Shown piece after piece: positions 33,160 to 42,044 of a DNA stretch of 64,000 nt (its first letter is position 1; the number at the start of each line of letters is the position of its first letter). The DNA comes from Marinomonas foliarum (GTDB lineage Bacteria > Pseudomonadota > Gammaproteobacteria > Pseudomonadales > Marinomonadaceae). The notes under the pieces were generated by a model. That model was given only the letters and a program-made list of their open reading frames with translations. It had not been told where the DNA came from and ran no database searches. The stretch lies in assembly GCF_003337275.1 (NCBI RefSeq), contig NZ_QPJQ01000006.1:62001-126000 (forward strand), written 5' to 3'. The translations under genes were made by a program, and so were the position numbers.

Positions 33160-34047
33160 TCACTTAACGGTCGATACCACAACCAAGATAACGCTCATCA
33201 CAATCATAGCGCCACCAATCCATTGCTGCTTCGTCATTTTCTCAGCAAAGCGCACTTTCGAATAATACAAGGTTCCGATGATTTCAATCTGTCCTAAGGT
33301 TTTCACTAAAGCAGGATTCACCAAAGCAAAACCGGTAAACCAACCAATGGAACCTAAAGAGCTTAGTACACCTACTTTACAACTTAACGCCAACTCATTT
33401 TTAAATGGCGCCAACAAATCCTTACTTCTATAGATTTGAACACCGCACAAAATAATAGACTGTAAAGCCAAAACATACCAAAGTGTAACCCCTGCACCGG
33501 TTATCAAAGAGCCAGATAAAGAATGGCTGGCCATCGACGCGGTAACGGAAGTAACAGCAAAACAAAAACCACTCGCCAATCCAAGTAACAAAGAAATATC
33601 TTTATGAGCCTGTTTAATATTCTTCCATTTCACGCTCATAACAACGGCACCTAATACCCCTAAAAAAATCCCAATCCACGAGCCAATCGTCAAAGTATAA
33701 TGCAACAGAGGTAAACCAATTAATGCAGCCAACACCGCTTCCGTTTTTGCCAACAAGGTTCCTAGTGCAAAACTACCAGACTGAAATGCACGTAACATAA
33801 AATACGTCGCCATAATTTGGGCTATAGCGCAAATACTAGCAGCAACCCAAAAGCGCAGATTATTGTCGACTGATACCCAGCCAAATAATTGCCAACAGGC
33901 CACAAGATAGACACTGACTAATGGCAAACCAAACAAAGATCGAGACATGGTCGCATGCAGGAAGCCTGTTTCACGAGCCAACGTATTTTGATACGCCGTT
34001 CGAACTGACTGACAACCTGCTGCAAACAGAGTAATAAAGATCCACAT
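33160..34047 (-). CDS. DMT/EamA-family transporter
   Basis: A 295-residue membrane protein with ten hydrophobic helices in two homologous halves, as in the drug/metabolite transporter superfamily (C-terminal half with VLSSLGSIGWFTGFALVNPA and GGAMIVMSVILVVV). Such proteins usually export amino acids or metabolites. The substrate is unknown. Its downstream neighbour is the VOC gene, six bases away. Confidence 0.85.
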   Translation of the reverse strand: MWIFITLFAAGCQSVRTAYQNTLARETGFLHATMSRSLFGLPLVSVYLVACWQLFGWVSVDNNLRFWVAASICAIAQIMATYFMLRAFQSGSFALGTLLAKTEAVLAALIGLPLLHYTLTIGSWIGIFLGVLGAVVMSVKWKNIKQAHKDISLLLGLASGFCFAVTSVTASMASHSLSGSLITGAGVTLWYVLALQSIILCGVQIYRSKDLLAPFKNELALSCKVGVLSSLGSIGWFTGFALVNPALVKTLGQIEIIGTLYYSKVRFAEKMTKQQWIGGAMIVMSVILVVVSTVK

Positions 34048-34146
34048 ACCAATGCCTTATATTGGATTTAAAGCGCTAGCATGAGGTTAAGAGAAGTATT
34101 TGTAAAAGGAATAAATCTTATATTTTGGATTCCATAAAGGAATGCT

Positions 34147-35205
34147 TTAGGTTGTAACTCGACAAACGTCGGCAAATTGCTTGGTTAATTCAAAAGCCGA
34201 TATTTCTTTGCAACCTGACACATTCTGACCACTCCACAAAGAAGAAAAGTCATCCGAGCCATGCTTCTCTGCCAAAGCTTTCAACTGCGCCATTTCCATT
34301 GAGGCATGTGGAAACTCTGGAACATTATCATTCATATAACCAAGATCTTTCATAACTCGATTAGCGATTCCTCTTGCTGGTCGCCCCGTAAACACATTGG
34401 TTAAAGCAGTATGGTTAGCTTTTTGGCTTTTTAATGCAGCGCGATGCAACGCCGATGTTTTAGCTTCATCACACAACAAATAAGACGTACCTATTTGCAC
34501 CGCCCCAGCACCAAGCGCCAATGCCCCATTAATGCTGCGAGCATCACAAATACCACCAGCCGCAATAACAGGGATATCAACTCGATCAACTATCTGAGGC
34601 ACTAACGAAAACAACCCAACTTGCGTAGAAACATCTTTCGAAAGAAACATTCCTCGATGCCCGCCAGCCTCAAGACCTTGCGCAATAATACCATCAGCAC
34701 CATTCTCTTCCAGCCAAATAGCCTCCTCCAACGTTGTCGCCGAAGACAACACCTTAGTTCCCCAGCGCTTAACTCGAGCCAGCAGGTCCGGTTCAGGCAA
34801 GCCAAAGTGAAAACTAATAACTGGTGGAGCAAAACCTTCTATCGCATCGGCAACATCATGACTAAAAGGCATTCGCGAAGCCGCTTTTACTGTCTCATCA
34901 TATTGACTAGAGAATTCATCAAAATAAGGCTTTAACAAGCCACGCCACTGCTGATGTTTTTTCTCGTCGTATTCTGTTGTCTGATGACAGAAAAAATTCA
35001 GGTTATAGGGTTTATTCGTAACCGCTTTAATTAAGGAAACCTGACGAGCAATATCATCCACACTCAACATAGCGCATGGCAAAGAGCCCAAGCCACCCGC
35101 TTTCGATACAGCAATCGCTAAAGCGCTGTCTTGAACGCCAGCCATAGGCGCCTGAATAATGGGAAAATCTATTCCCAACCATTCACATGTACGAGATTGC
35201 TTCAT
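34147..35205 (-). CDS. Nitronate monooxygenase (2-nitropropane dioxygenase-like)
   Basis: An FMN-dependent TIM-barrel flavoprotein of 352 residues that oxidises nitronates such as propionate-3-nitronate. It shows the N-terminal IIQAPMAGVQDSALAIAVS, GGLGSLPCAML, the QGLEAGGHRGMF loop and the PVIAAGGICDARS phosphate-binding region. Directly upstream on the same strand is an NADPH-dependent FMN-reductase gene, about 40 bp away, so one may supply the other with reduced flavin, although this enzyme class does not require it. Confidence 0.9.
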   Translation of the reverse strand: MKQSRTCEWLGIDFPIIQAPMAGVQDSALAIAVSKAGGLGSLPCAMLSVDDIARQVSLIKAVTNKPYNLNFFCHQTTEYDEKKHQQWRGLLKPYFDEFSSQYDETVKAASRMPFSHDVADAIEGFAPPVISFHFGLPEPDLLARVKRWGTKVLSSATTLEEAIWLEENGADGIIAQGLEAGGHRGMFLSKDVSTQVGLFSLVPQIVDRVDIPVIAAGGICDARSINGALALGAGAVQIGTSYLLCDEAKTSALHRAALKSQKANHTALTNVFTGRPARGIANRVMKDLGYMNDNVPEFPHASMEMAQLKALAEKHGSDDFSSLWSGQNVSGCKEISAFELTKQFADVCRVTT

Positions 35206-35246
35206 TCGGCTTCCTTATATTTAAGCGAAAATTTAAGACCGTAAAT

Positions 35247-35762
35247 CTAAAATTTAGCAACAATGCCCGACAGTGCCTGTTTAACAGACTCGTCAACCAT
35301 CTCGCCGTCTTTCATCACGCCATAAAAATTAGGCACACTCAGGCTACCAACAACGTTACCCTTAAAAAAAGGCATACTGTTTACCGTTTGAGCCAACACA
35401 CTGCTCGCGCCACCAGGACCAGGCGATGTTGAAAGCACAACAATTGGCTTATCTTGATAAACCGCTTTTTCAATACGAGATGCCCAATCGAAGATATTTT
35501 TGTAGGCCGCAGAATAAGAACCATTATGTTCAGCAAATGAAGCTACAATAGCATCGGCTTGAGCAATAGCATCTACAAACGCTTGTGCTTGAGCAGGCAC
35601 ACCAGATTCTTTTTCAAAGTCCTCACTAAAAAGCGGCATTTCAAAATCATTTAAATCAAGTAGCGTTACTTCCGCACCATCAACCAAGTTAGCTGCATAA
35701 CCAGCCAAAGCTTTGTTAATAGACTGTCGGCTTGAGCTAGCGCCAAATGCAAGTATTTTCAT
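35247..35762 (-). CDS. NADPH-dependent FMN reductase family protein
   Basis: A 171-residue flavodoxin-fold protein: KILAFGASSSRQSINKALAGY at the start binds the FMN phosphate, and STSPGPGGASSVLAQ near the middle is family-typical. The open frame extends to 35870, but the ATG at 35762 has AGAAGGAT a few bases upstream and gives the expected N-terminus. It probably reduces flavin, quinones or azo dyes. It lies just upstream of the nitronate monooxygenase. Confidence 0.88.
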   Translation of the reverse strand: MKILAFGASSSRQSINKALAGYAANLVDGAEVTLLDLNDFEMPLFSEDFEKESGVPAQAQAFVDAIAQADAIVASFAEHNGSYSAAYKNIFDWASRIEKAVYQDKPIVVLSTSPGPGGASSVLAQTVNSMPFFKGNVVGSLSVPNFYGVMKDGEMVDESVKQALSGIVAKF

Positions 35763-35849
35763 TTTCGATCCTTCTATTTCGGGAATGTAAAAAACGATGA
35801 TAACAGGAGTTTCATATTTTTTTGATGTACCTATATTTAGAATGCCATC

Positions 35850-36278
35850 ATGAGACGCATTTTTAAACATACATTTTTACGCTTTGCTATTGTGGGTGGC
35901 TTTGGCTTCTTAGTCGACCTTACAAGCATGGCGCTGCTTTCTATCTGGTTACCCCACCTTGCTGCCAGAGGCATCGCCTTTTGGGTCGCCGCGAGCTCAA
36001 ACTGGTGGTGGAACCGCAGTATTACCTTTAGGGAAGCCAAGCAAAGCCACACCAACAAAAAAGCCGCCGCATTGCAGTTCATGCAATTTCTCGGCGGCTC
36101 TGTAGTGGCCTTTATACCAAACTGGGGCTGTTATCTAATACTCATGTCTCAACCACCAGCCAATATGACACTGGCTCTTTTATGGCCTTATCTAGCCATG
36201 GTACCAGGCATATTAGTGGGGTTAGTCCTCAATTACGCTTTCTCTCGCTTTTGGGTATTTTCCTCAGCAAAACTTTAA
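35850..36278 (+). CDS. GtrA-family membrane protein
   Basis: A 142-residue protein with four helices and the family start FAIVGGFGFLVDLTSMALL plus the segment NWWWNRSITFRE. GtrA proteins are thought to flip undecaprenyl-phosphate-linked sugars across the inner membrane. A GT2 sugar transferase and a GT39 enzyme, which would make and use that lipid-sugar, lie at 39.5-42.0 kb. The pirin gene and a two-component system stand between them. The ATG at 35850 overlaps the upstream extension of the FMN-reductase frame, a further argument for the shorter reductase start. Confidence 0.88.
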   Translation: MRRIFKHTFLRFAIVGGFGFLVDLTSMALLSIWLPHLAARGIAFWVAASSNWWWNRSITFREAKQSHTNKKAAALQFMQFLGGSVVAFIPNWGCYLILMSQPPANMTLALLWPYLAMVPGILVGLVLNYAFSRFWVFSSAKL

Positions 36279-36304
36279 AGCATAACTACCTAAACATTGT
36301 TAGC

Positions 36305-37309
36305 TTAAGCTTCGCTATTACCGTGATCAGCAAAGCGCCCTTTTGCTTTATCATGCACTTGGTCATGGCGTGGCCAAGGCCAGCCGCCAAATTGAGTACG
36401 TTGATAGTCACTAAAAGCTTGTTGTAACTCAGCTCTTGTATTCATTACAAATGGGCCATGCTGTTCAACATGCTCGCCAATAGGGCGACCTTGCAACAAC
36501 AAGAAGCGCGCTTTTTTACCTTTGTTTTTCAGCACTAAAGACGCATCGCTTTTTAGGACAAAGGCTTCATTGATAGAGACGTTCGTTTCATCTAATGTCA
36601 CCTTTTCACCTTCAAAGAAGTATAAAGTACGGCTCAAACCAGCCGCCGCCGCAGGTAACGTCCATTCACCATTTTCTGGCAAGTCGATCAACCAAATAGC
36701 TACATCATTTTTACTATCCGCTGCCCATGAGTTTGGAGGACATGGCGAAGGATCGACATTCTGAAACGTACCAGCAACCACTTTGACTTGAGTGTCTAAA
36801 CCGTTCGCATCCGCCACGCTCACCACTGGCGTATCCTCATCCCAAAGCATCGCAAAATGTGGCGGTACCATTTTGTTTTTACTTGGTAGATTCAACCAAA
36901 TTTGAAAAAGCTCCAATGGATTAGGGCCATCTTCGTTTAACAAAGGAAACATCTCAGAATGCTGAACGCCTTCCCCAGCTGTCATCCACTGGGTATCGCC
37001 TTCACCATAACGACCTGCCGCACCGATGGAATCAGCGTGATCCACAAAGCCCTTGTTTACAATGGTCACTGTCTCAAAGCCACGATGTGGATGCGCAGGA
37101 AATCCTGGCACACTTTTTCCGTGGTACATACGCCAGCCATCAATACCGCCAAAGTCTTGTCCCAGCGGACGATTATTTAACGATGCATCAGGTCCCATAG
37201 AGCCATTGGCTTTAGGATAAGTATCATTGTGGAAGGCACAAAATAGAAAAGGATCAAATGTCGGCCAGAACATTTGTAACGGTATACGTTTTAAAATTGT
37301 TGAGCTCAT
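36305..37309 (-). CDS. Pirin family protein
   Basis: A bicupin protein of 334 residues. The N-terminal cupin carries the metal-binding pattern of pirins (FPAHPHRGFETVTIV, and DSIGAAGRYGEGDTQWMTAGEGVQHSE in two stretches). The ATG at 37309 (MSSTILKRI) has GGAGA seven bases upstream; the longer frame from 37360 has no ribosome site. Bacterial pirins act as quercetin dioxygenases or metabolic regulators; the role here is unknown. It stands convergent to gtrA. Confidence 0.9.
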   Translation of the reverse strand: MSSTILKRIPLQMFWPTFDPFLFCAFHNDTYPKANGSMGPDASLNNRPLGQDFGGIDGWRMYHGKSVPGFPAHPHRGFETVTIVNKGFVDHADSIGAAGRYGEGDTQWMTAGEGVQHSEMFPLLNEDGPNPLELFQIWLNLPSKNKMVPPHFAMLWDEDTPVVSVADANGLDTQVKVVAGTFQNVDPSPCPPNSWAADSKNDVAIWLIDLPENGEWTLPAAAAGLSRTLYFFEGEKVTLDETNVSINEAFVLKSDASLVLKNKGKKARFLLLQGRPIGEHVEQHGPFVMNTRAELQQAFSDYQRTQFGGWPWPRHDQVHDKAKGRFADHGNSEA

Positions 37310-37444
37310 AGGATGTTCTCCATCAAAAATCGGTATCAATATAAGAGATAGTAACATCAAAAAAGTCGATTGTTTTATGCTGATATTGAATCTAACCCAT
37401 TAACTATTTGAATCTATTAACACCTTTAAACACTAACACCACCA

Positions 37445-38707
37445 TTAAGAGGAATGAGGAAAGACCACCGTTGCTCGACAACCCCCATCGGCATTATCTA
37501 CCAACGAAAACGAGCAATCGTATTTAGCACAGATATCACGCACTATCATCAAACCCAAACCATAGCCCTCACCGCCAGGTTTGACACTCAAGCCACACCC
37601 GCTATCGACAATCGCTAACTCGTTTTCTGAAATAACAATATTTACATAACCCTCTTCGGTACAAGCCATGGCATTTTTCAACAAATTGCCCACTAAAATA
37701 TGAAAAGTCGGAACTGGCAACTTCGTAATAATTTGACCTTTATTGATAATCTCAACGGTTACCTTTCTGCCAGCCAAATACCCTAAATGCATCTGTCTAA
37801 TATCGTCATATTCACTCGTCTGAACCTCGCGCGAAGCAATGACATCTAAATCTTCATCTCGGGTCAGAGACAACAAGGTCGTGATGTAATCTTCCATCTC
37901 TTGGCAAGCCTGGGCCATTCGCACTCGTTGCCTTTCTAAAAACTCTTTTGAATCCGATTTACCCAGCAAAGTCGTTGCCCCTTTCATCACCATCAAGGGC
38001 GTTCGAAGTTCATGACTAGCATAGCGGTTGAATGCCCGCTCTCGCTCAATCAAATCACGAATTTGATTCTGATAAAGGTTTAAACGATCAACCAACTGTC
38101 GAATTTCTCTTGTCGCTGCCCCTTCAGGCAATTCAATGGCCGATAGATTAGCAGGACTACGCACACCAAGGCTTTGCGTTAACTGAGCCAATGGTTTAGT
38201 TAAACGGCCAGAAATCCGCATCACCACCCACAAGCTGACAATTAAAAGCAATAAGGACAAGATCAATTGAGTACTTTGTGTTTCGAACATTTGCCCTTCA
38301 GAAATCTCATATATTTCATCGTAATGAATAACATAAATCTCTTTCAGCTCACCGTTCAACACGACTTGTGAACGCATAGCAAACATCTCAAGCGAGGTAT
38401 CAGAAGCTTCATCCAGCTCAAATGGTTTGTCATCTACCATGCCTTGCGCTAACACAATCCCTGGAGGCAAATTTTCTTTGCTAACATACACATCAGAAAA
38501 AGGCGGAACCGCCACATGGGCTAGCTCAGTACCATCTAACAAAGACACCGCGGTATTTTTATCTTTCAGCATGCGGTTTTCAGCATAAATCATTTCTATG
38601 TTTTCTATCATTGAAGTAAACATAGAAAAATGAAACGCGATGATCGCAAAAGCCACAATAGAAAAATACGTGAAGGTTAACTGTTTCGCGGTTTTAATTT
38701 GCTTCAT
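37445..38707 (-). CDS. Sensor histidine kinase
   Basis: A 420-residue kinase with an N-terminal helix (TYFSIVAFAIIAFHFSMF), a periplasmic sensor of about 120 residues, a second helix (LILSLLLLIVSLWVVM), HAMP, and the phosphoacceptor motif RYASHELRTPLMVMKGA. The N box (VGNLLKNAMACTEEG) and the glycine box (GEGYGLGLMIVRDI) are clear. It is four bases overlapped with its response-regulator gene. Divergent GT2 and GT39 genes suggest that the pair controls surface-glycan modification, as PmrAB-like systems do. Confidence 0.93.
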   Translation of the reverse strand: MKQIKTAKQLTFTYFSIVAFAIIAFHFSMFTSMIENIEMIYAENRMLKDKNTAVSLLDGTELAHVAVPPFSDVYVSKENLPPGIVLAQGMVDDKPFELDEASDTSLEMFAMRSQVVLNGELKEIYVIHYDEIYEISEGQMFETQSTQLILSLLLLIVSLWVVMRISGRLTKPLAQLTQSLGVRSPANLSAIELPEGAATREIRQLVDRLNLYQNQIRDLIERERAFNRYASHELRTPLMVMKGATTLLGKSDSKEFLERQRVRMAQACQEMEDYITTLLSLTRDEDLDVIASREVQTSEYDDIRQMHLGYLAGRKVTVEIINKGQIITKLPVPTFHILVGNLLKNAMACTEEGYVNIVISENELAIVDSGCGLSVKPGGEGYGLGLMIVRDICAKYDCSFSLVDNADGGCRATVVFPHSS

Positions 38708-39390
38708 TCATCACCTTCAGCAACAAGCCGATAACCCACTTTAGAAACGGTTCTCAAATAAGCATGCTCAAAAGGTCGATCTACCAAGCTACGCAATTGA
38801 TAAATATGACTACGCAGCACTTTACTGTCGGGCTCTTCATCGCCCCATAAAGCATCGCAAATTTCGTCTTTTGATACGACTTCTGGGGCTTTTTGTATCA
38901 GGCACTTTAAAATGGTGTACTGAGAAGGGTTTAGTGAGTAACGGCCACCCTCTCTTTGCAAAACACGAGTATTCATATCTAAGGATAAACGCCCAAAAGT
39001 CAGGGTTTTGTTAGCCACACCTCCTTTACGTCGTCTAACCAAAGCCTGCAACCGAGAATCCAGAATTTCTAAATCAAAAGGTTTGACCAAATAATCATCG
39101 GCAAGATGGTCAAAGCCCGCCAATATATCGTCTTTAGTATCGCGCGCTGTCAGCATTAAAATTGGCGTATCAACGCCCGCTTCACGCAAAGACTTACAGA
39201 CGGTTAAACCATCCATTTTGGGCAGCATGATGTCTAAGATAATCACATCATAATGTTCCGTTTTTGCTAACTCGTACCCTTGTAAACCATTGTTTGCATA
39301 GTCCAAGACATACTCTTTGATTTCGAAATAATCAAAAATCACTCCTGCAATGTCTTTATGGTCTTCTATTAAGAGTAGTTTCATAGTCAT
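38704..39390 (-). CDS. OmpR-family response regulator
   Basis: A 228-residue regulator: acidic pocket EDHKD near the N-terminus, phosphoacceptor Asp in ILDIMLPKMDGL, Lys in DYLVKPFD, and a winged helix with SHIYQLRSLVDRP. An alternative ATG lies two codons in (39384). It overlaps the kinase by four bases (ATGA). The divergent GT2 gene starts about 145 bp away; the space holds AT-rich sequence suitable for a promoter. Confidence 0.93.
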   Translation of the reverse strand: MTMKLLLIEDHKDIAGVIFDYFEIKEYVLDYANNGLQGYELAKTEHYDVIILDIMLPKMDGLTVCKSLREAGVDTPILMLTARDTKDDILAGFDHLADDYLVKPFDLEILDSRLQALVRRRKGGVANKTLTFGRLSLDMNTRVLQREGGRYSLNPSQYTILKCLIQKAPEVVSKDEICDALWGDEEPDSKVLRSHIYQLRSLVDRPFEHAYLRTVSKVGYRLVAEGDE

Positions 39391-39534
39391 CTCAGTGATT
39401 AGTAAAGAAGATAGATAACACTATTTTATGACATCTATTGTCACACAGTGACATGAAAAAAAAGTGAATCACCTTTTTGCGACTTAACTATCTTTATTAT
39501 GCCTTCATCGCATTTCCCCTTATTGGAGAACTCA

Positions 39535-40545
39535 ATGAAAGCCATTCCTTACAGACAATACGCGCAAACAGAGCCCGTAACAAAAGCCCAACCTTTGGTA
39601 ACGGTTATTATTCCTTTTTTAAACGAAGCCGATGTTCTAAACGTTTGCCAACAGCGAGTGTGTGACGCACTGTCCCAACTTCATCAATACTGTGAAATTC
39701 TCTATATTGATGATGGCAGTCAAGACGATAGCTGGGCATTAGTCAATCAGTTCACCCACCCATTACACCAATTACGCTGCCTACGCCTGAGCCGAAACTT
39801 CGGCAAAGAAGCGGCCATGAGTGCTGGTTTAAAAGCCTCAACTGGCCGTTGCGTCATTCTGTTAGACGCTGACTTACAAGACCCACCAGAATATATCCCA
39901 GCTATGGTAGAAGCTTGGGAAAACGGCGCGCAAGTCGTTGAAATGCAACGCCGCGAACGGCATGGCGAAAGCTGGATGAAACGCACTACGGCTCATTGCT
40001 TTTATCGCTTCATGTCGAAAATAAGCGACCACCAAATCACAGAAAACGTGGGGGACTTTCGCTTAATGGACCAAAAAGTCGTCAATGTCATTAACACCTT
40101 GCCGGAACGAACTCGCTTTATGAAAGGCTTATTAGCTTGGCCCGGCTTCACTCGTAAAATACTCACCTTTGACCGTGACCCGCGCTTGGCAGGCAATACT
40201 AAATGGAACTACGCAAAACTCATCCATTTGGCACTAGAAGGCATCACTTCATTTAGCACAAAACCACTTCGTTGGGCCACTATGGCAGGTATCACTACCT
40301 CTGTGATTGCCTTCATTATGGCTCTGGTGGTTTTCGCAAAAACCATCATCTGGGGCGACCCAGTAGCAGGTTATCCTTCAACCATGCTGATCATTTTATT
40401 TTTAGGCGGCTTTCAACTCCTATCCATTGGAGTATTAGGAGAATACGTCGGTCGATTGTTCATTGAATCCAAACAACGACCACTGTATGTCCTCATGGAA
40501 GACACCATCAAACAACCAACTTTTCACCCAATGGACACTGAATAA
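39535..40545 (+). CDS. GT2-family glycosyltransferase (undecaprenyl-phosphate sugar transferase, ArnC/DPM-like)
   Basis: A 336-residue membrane glycosyltransferase. The GT2 domain (TVIIPFLNEADVLNVC, YIDDGSQDDSW, LDADLQDPPE) leads to two C-terminal helices, as in GtrB, ArnC and YfdH. It should attach a sugar to undecaprenyl phosphate on the cytoplasmic side. The ATG at 39535 has GGAG six bases upstream and is preferred over 39499. Its stop overlaps the GT39 start by one base (TAATG). Confidence 0.9.
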   Translation: MKAIPYRQYAQTEPVTKAQPLVTVIIPFLNEADVLNVCQQRVCDALSQLHQYCEILYIDDGSQDDSWALVNQFTHPLHQLRCLRLSRNFGKEAAMSAGLKASTGRCVILLDADLQDPPEYIPAMVEAWENGAQVVEMQRRERHGESWMKRTTAHCFYRFMSKISDHQITENVGDFRLMDQKVVNVINTLPERTRFMKGLLAWPGFTRKILTFDRDPRLAGNTKWNYAKLIHLALEGITSFSTKPLRWATMAGITTSVIAFIMALVVFAKTIIWGDPVAGYPSTMLIILFLGGFQLLSIGVLGEYVGRLFIESKQRPLYVLMEDTIKQPTFHPMDTE

Positions 40546-41972
40546 TGCCAAAGACAATAACCCAACTACCATCCTATAAAACGCTATTCATTCTGCTATT
40601 CAGCTGCTTAATACTGCGTCTTATTTCTCTTTCGCTTTACCCATTGATGGATACAACAGAGGCTCGTTACGGAGAAATGGCGCGTATCATGTTTGAAACG
40701 GGTAACTGGATAACACCGATGTTTGACTACAATGTGCCATTTTGGGGGAAACCGCCTATTTTCACTTGGCTAAGCAGTCTTGGATTTGAACTCTTTGGCG
40801 TCAATGAATTTGCTGCACGCGTACCACATCTAATTGTTGGAGCGGGCGTTATTTGGTTAGTTTATAAACTGGCAAAAGACTATTTTCAATCCTCATCAGT
40901 GGGTCTTTTTGCTGCCAGCATTCTCGCATCAACAGTTTCTTTTATCATTTTAAGTGGTGCCGTGATGACAGACACCGCACTGACTTTTTCCATCAGCTTA
41001 AGCATGATCAGCTTCTGGCAAGCATGGAGCAACAAAGGCAAAGTTTGGGGTTATTTATTCTTCATAGGCTTGGCACTAGGTATGTTATCAAAAGGCCCGT
41101 TAGCGATCGTTTTGATTGGCATAAGTTTAACCATTTGGCTACTTCCTAATGGGCGCTGGAAAAAGCTTTGGAATGTTTTACCTTGGGGATACGGCACACT
41201 GATTTTTCTTGTTATTTCTGTGCCTTGGTACGCCATTGCCGAATACAAAACACCAGGTTTTTTAGATTATTTCATCGTTGGTGAACACATTAAACGCTTC
41301 ATCGTAAGCGGTTGGCAAGGCGACTTATATGGCACCGCACATGAAAGGACACGCGGTACGATTTGGGTCTATGCGATTATTTCTATGCTACCTTGGAGCC
41401 CACTACTCATTATGCAATGGATTCGCGCCATTAAAGACAACAAAGACGTTGAGCAAAGCACTGACGGTTTCGGTGGCTTCCTATTTTTCTGGATGCTGTC
41501 TCCTATGTTACTTTTTAGCTTTTCGGGCAATATTTTAGCCAGTTACGTAATGCCAGCACTACCCGCCACCGCTTTATTGATCGTTTATTTACACGATAAA
41601 AAACCATTACCAAACTGGCTCTACAAAATCGGCTTTATTACTCCAGTTTTACTTATTGTTCTTTTTAGTGTTTTGCACTTTGATTTAGTGCCAAAACGCT
41701 CAGAAGACAAAATACTAGCCATCTGGAAACAGCAATCAGAAGCCACACAGAGCGATTTATTTTATCTGCATAAACGCCCCTTCTCAGCTCAGTACTATTC
41801 GTCTGGCAAGGCGAAACAGCGTGCAGCAGACATCAACAGCTGGCTAACAACACAAAAAACACCTTTCTTCATAGTGCAGTCTAAGAAAGATAGAACAACC
41901 TACCCAAACTGGCTATGCACCCAAAAAGCTCAAACAAGCAAAGAAATACTGTTGTATTGCCAGATAGAATAA
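40545..41972 (+). CDS. GT39-family (ArnT-like) glycosyltransferase
   Basis: A 475-residue polytopic protein with the ArnT/PMT start MDTTEARYGEMARIMFETGN, where the Asp and Glu are the likely catalytic residues, and FWGKPPIFTWLSSLGFELFG. About eleven helices are followed by a periplasmic tail. It would transfer a sugar from undecaprenyl phosphate to lipid A, LPS or protein in the periplasm. Translationally coupled to the GT2 gene. The full Arn set is not seen here, so the sugar is unlikely to be aminoarabinose made from this locus. Confidence 0.9.
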   Translation: MPKTITQLPSYKTLFILLFSCLILRLISLSLYPLMDTTEARYGEMARIMFETGNWITPMFDYNVPFWGKPPIFTWLSSLGFELFGVNEFAARVPHLIVGAGVIWLVYKLAKDYFQSSSVGLFAASILASTVSFIILSGAVMTDTALTFSISLSMISFWQAWSNKGKVWGYLFFIGLALGMLSKGPLAIVLIGISLTIWLLPNGRWKKLWNVLPWGYGTLIFLVISVPWYAIAEYKTPGFLDYFIVGEHIKRFIVSGWQGDLYGTAHERTRGTIWVYAIISMLPWSPLLIMQWIRAIKDNKDVEQSTDGFGGFLFFWMLSPMLLFSFSGNILASYVMPALPATALLIVYLHDKKPLPNWLYKIGFITPVLLIVLFSVLHFDLVPKRSEDKILAIWKQQSEATQSDLFYLHKRPFSAQYYSSGKAKQRAADINSWLTTQKTPFFIVQSKKDRTTYPNWLCTQKAQTSKEILLYCQIE

Positions 41973-41987
41973 TTTTCTTTCACCCAT

Positions 41988-42026
41988 AAAAAAGCCCAAG
42001 CCTCAAAAGAATCAAGACTTGGGCCT
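41988..42026 (-). terminator. Rho-independent terminator after gbdR
   Basis: A GCCCAAG/CTTGGGC stem with a loop of about 16 bases has a six-T run on the minus-strand side, 19 bases past the gbdR stop. In the other direction the T-run is poor, so it mainly serves the minus strand. Confidence 0.7.
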
Positions 42027-42044
42027 TAGTGAATCCGCCACAAT

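Noticed and set aside
40545-41972. Full aminoarabinose (arn) pathway
   Set aside because: Only ArnT- and ArnC-like genes are present; arnA, arnB and arnD are not, and the genes may handle a different sugar.
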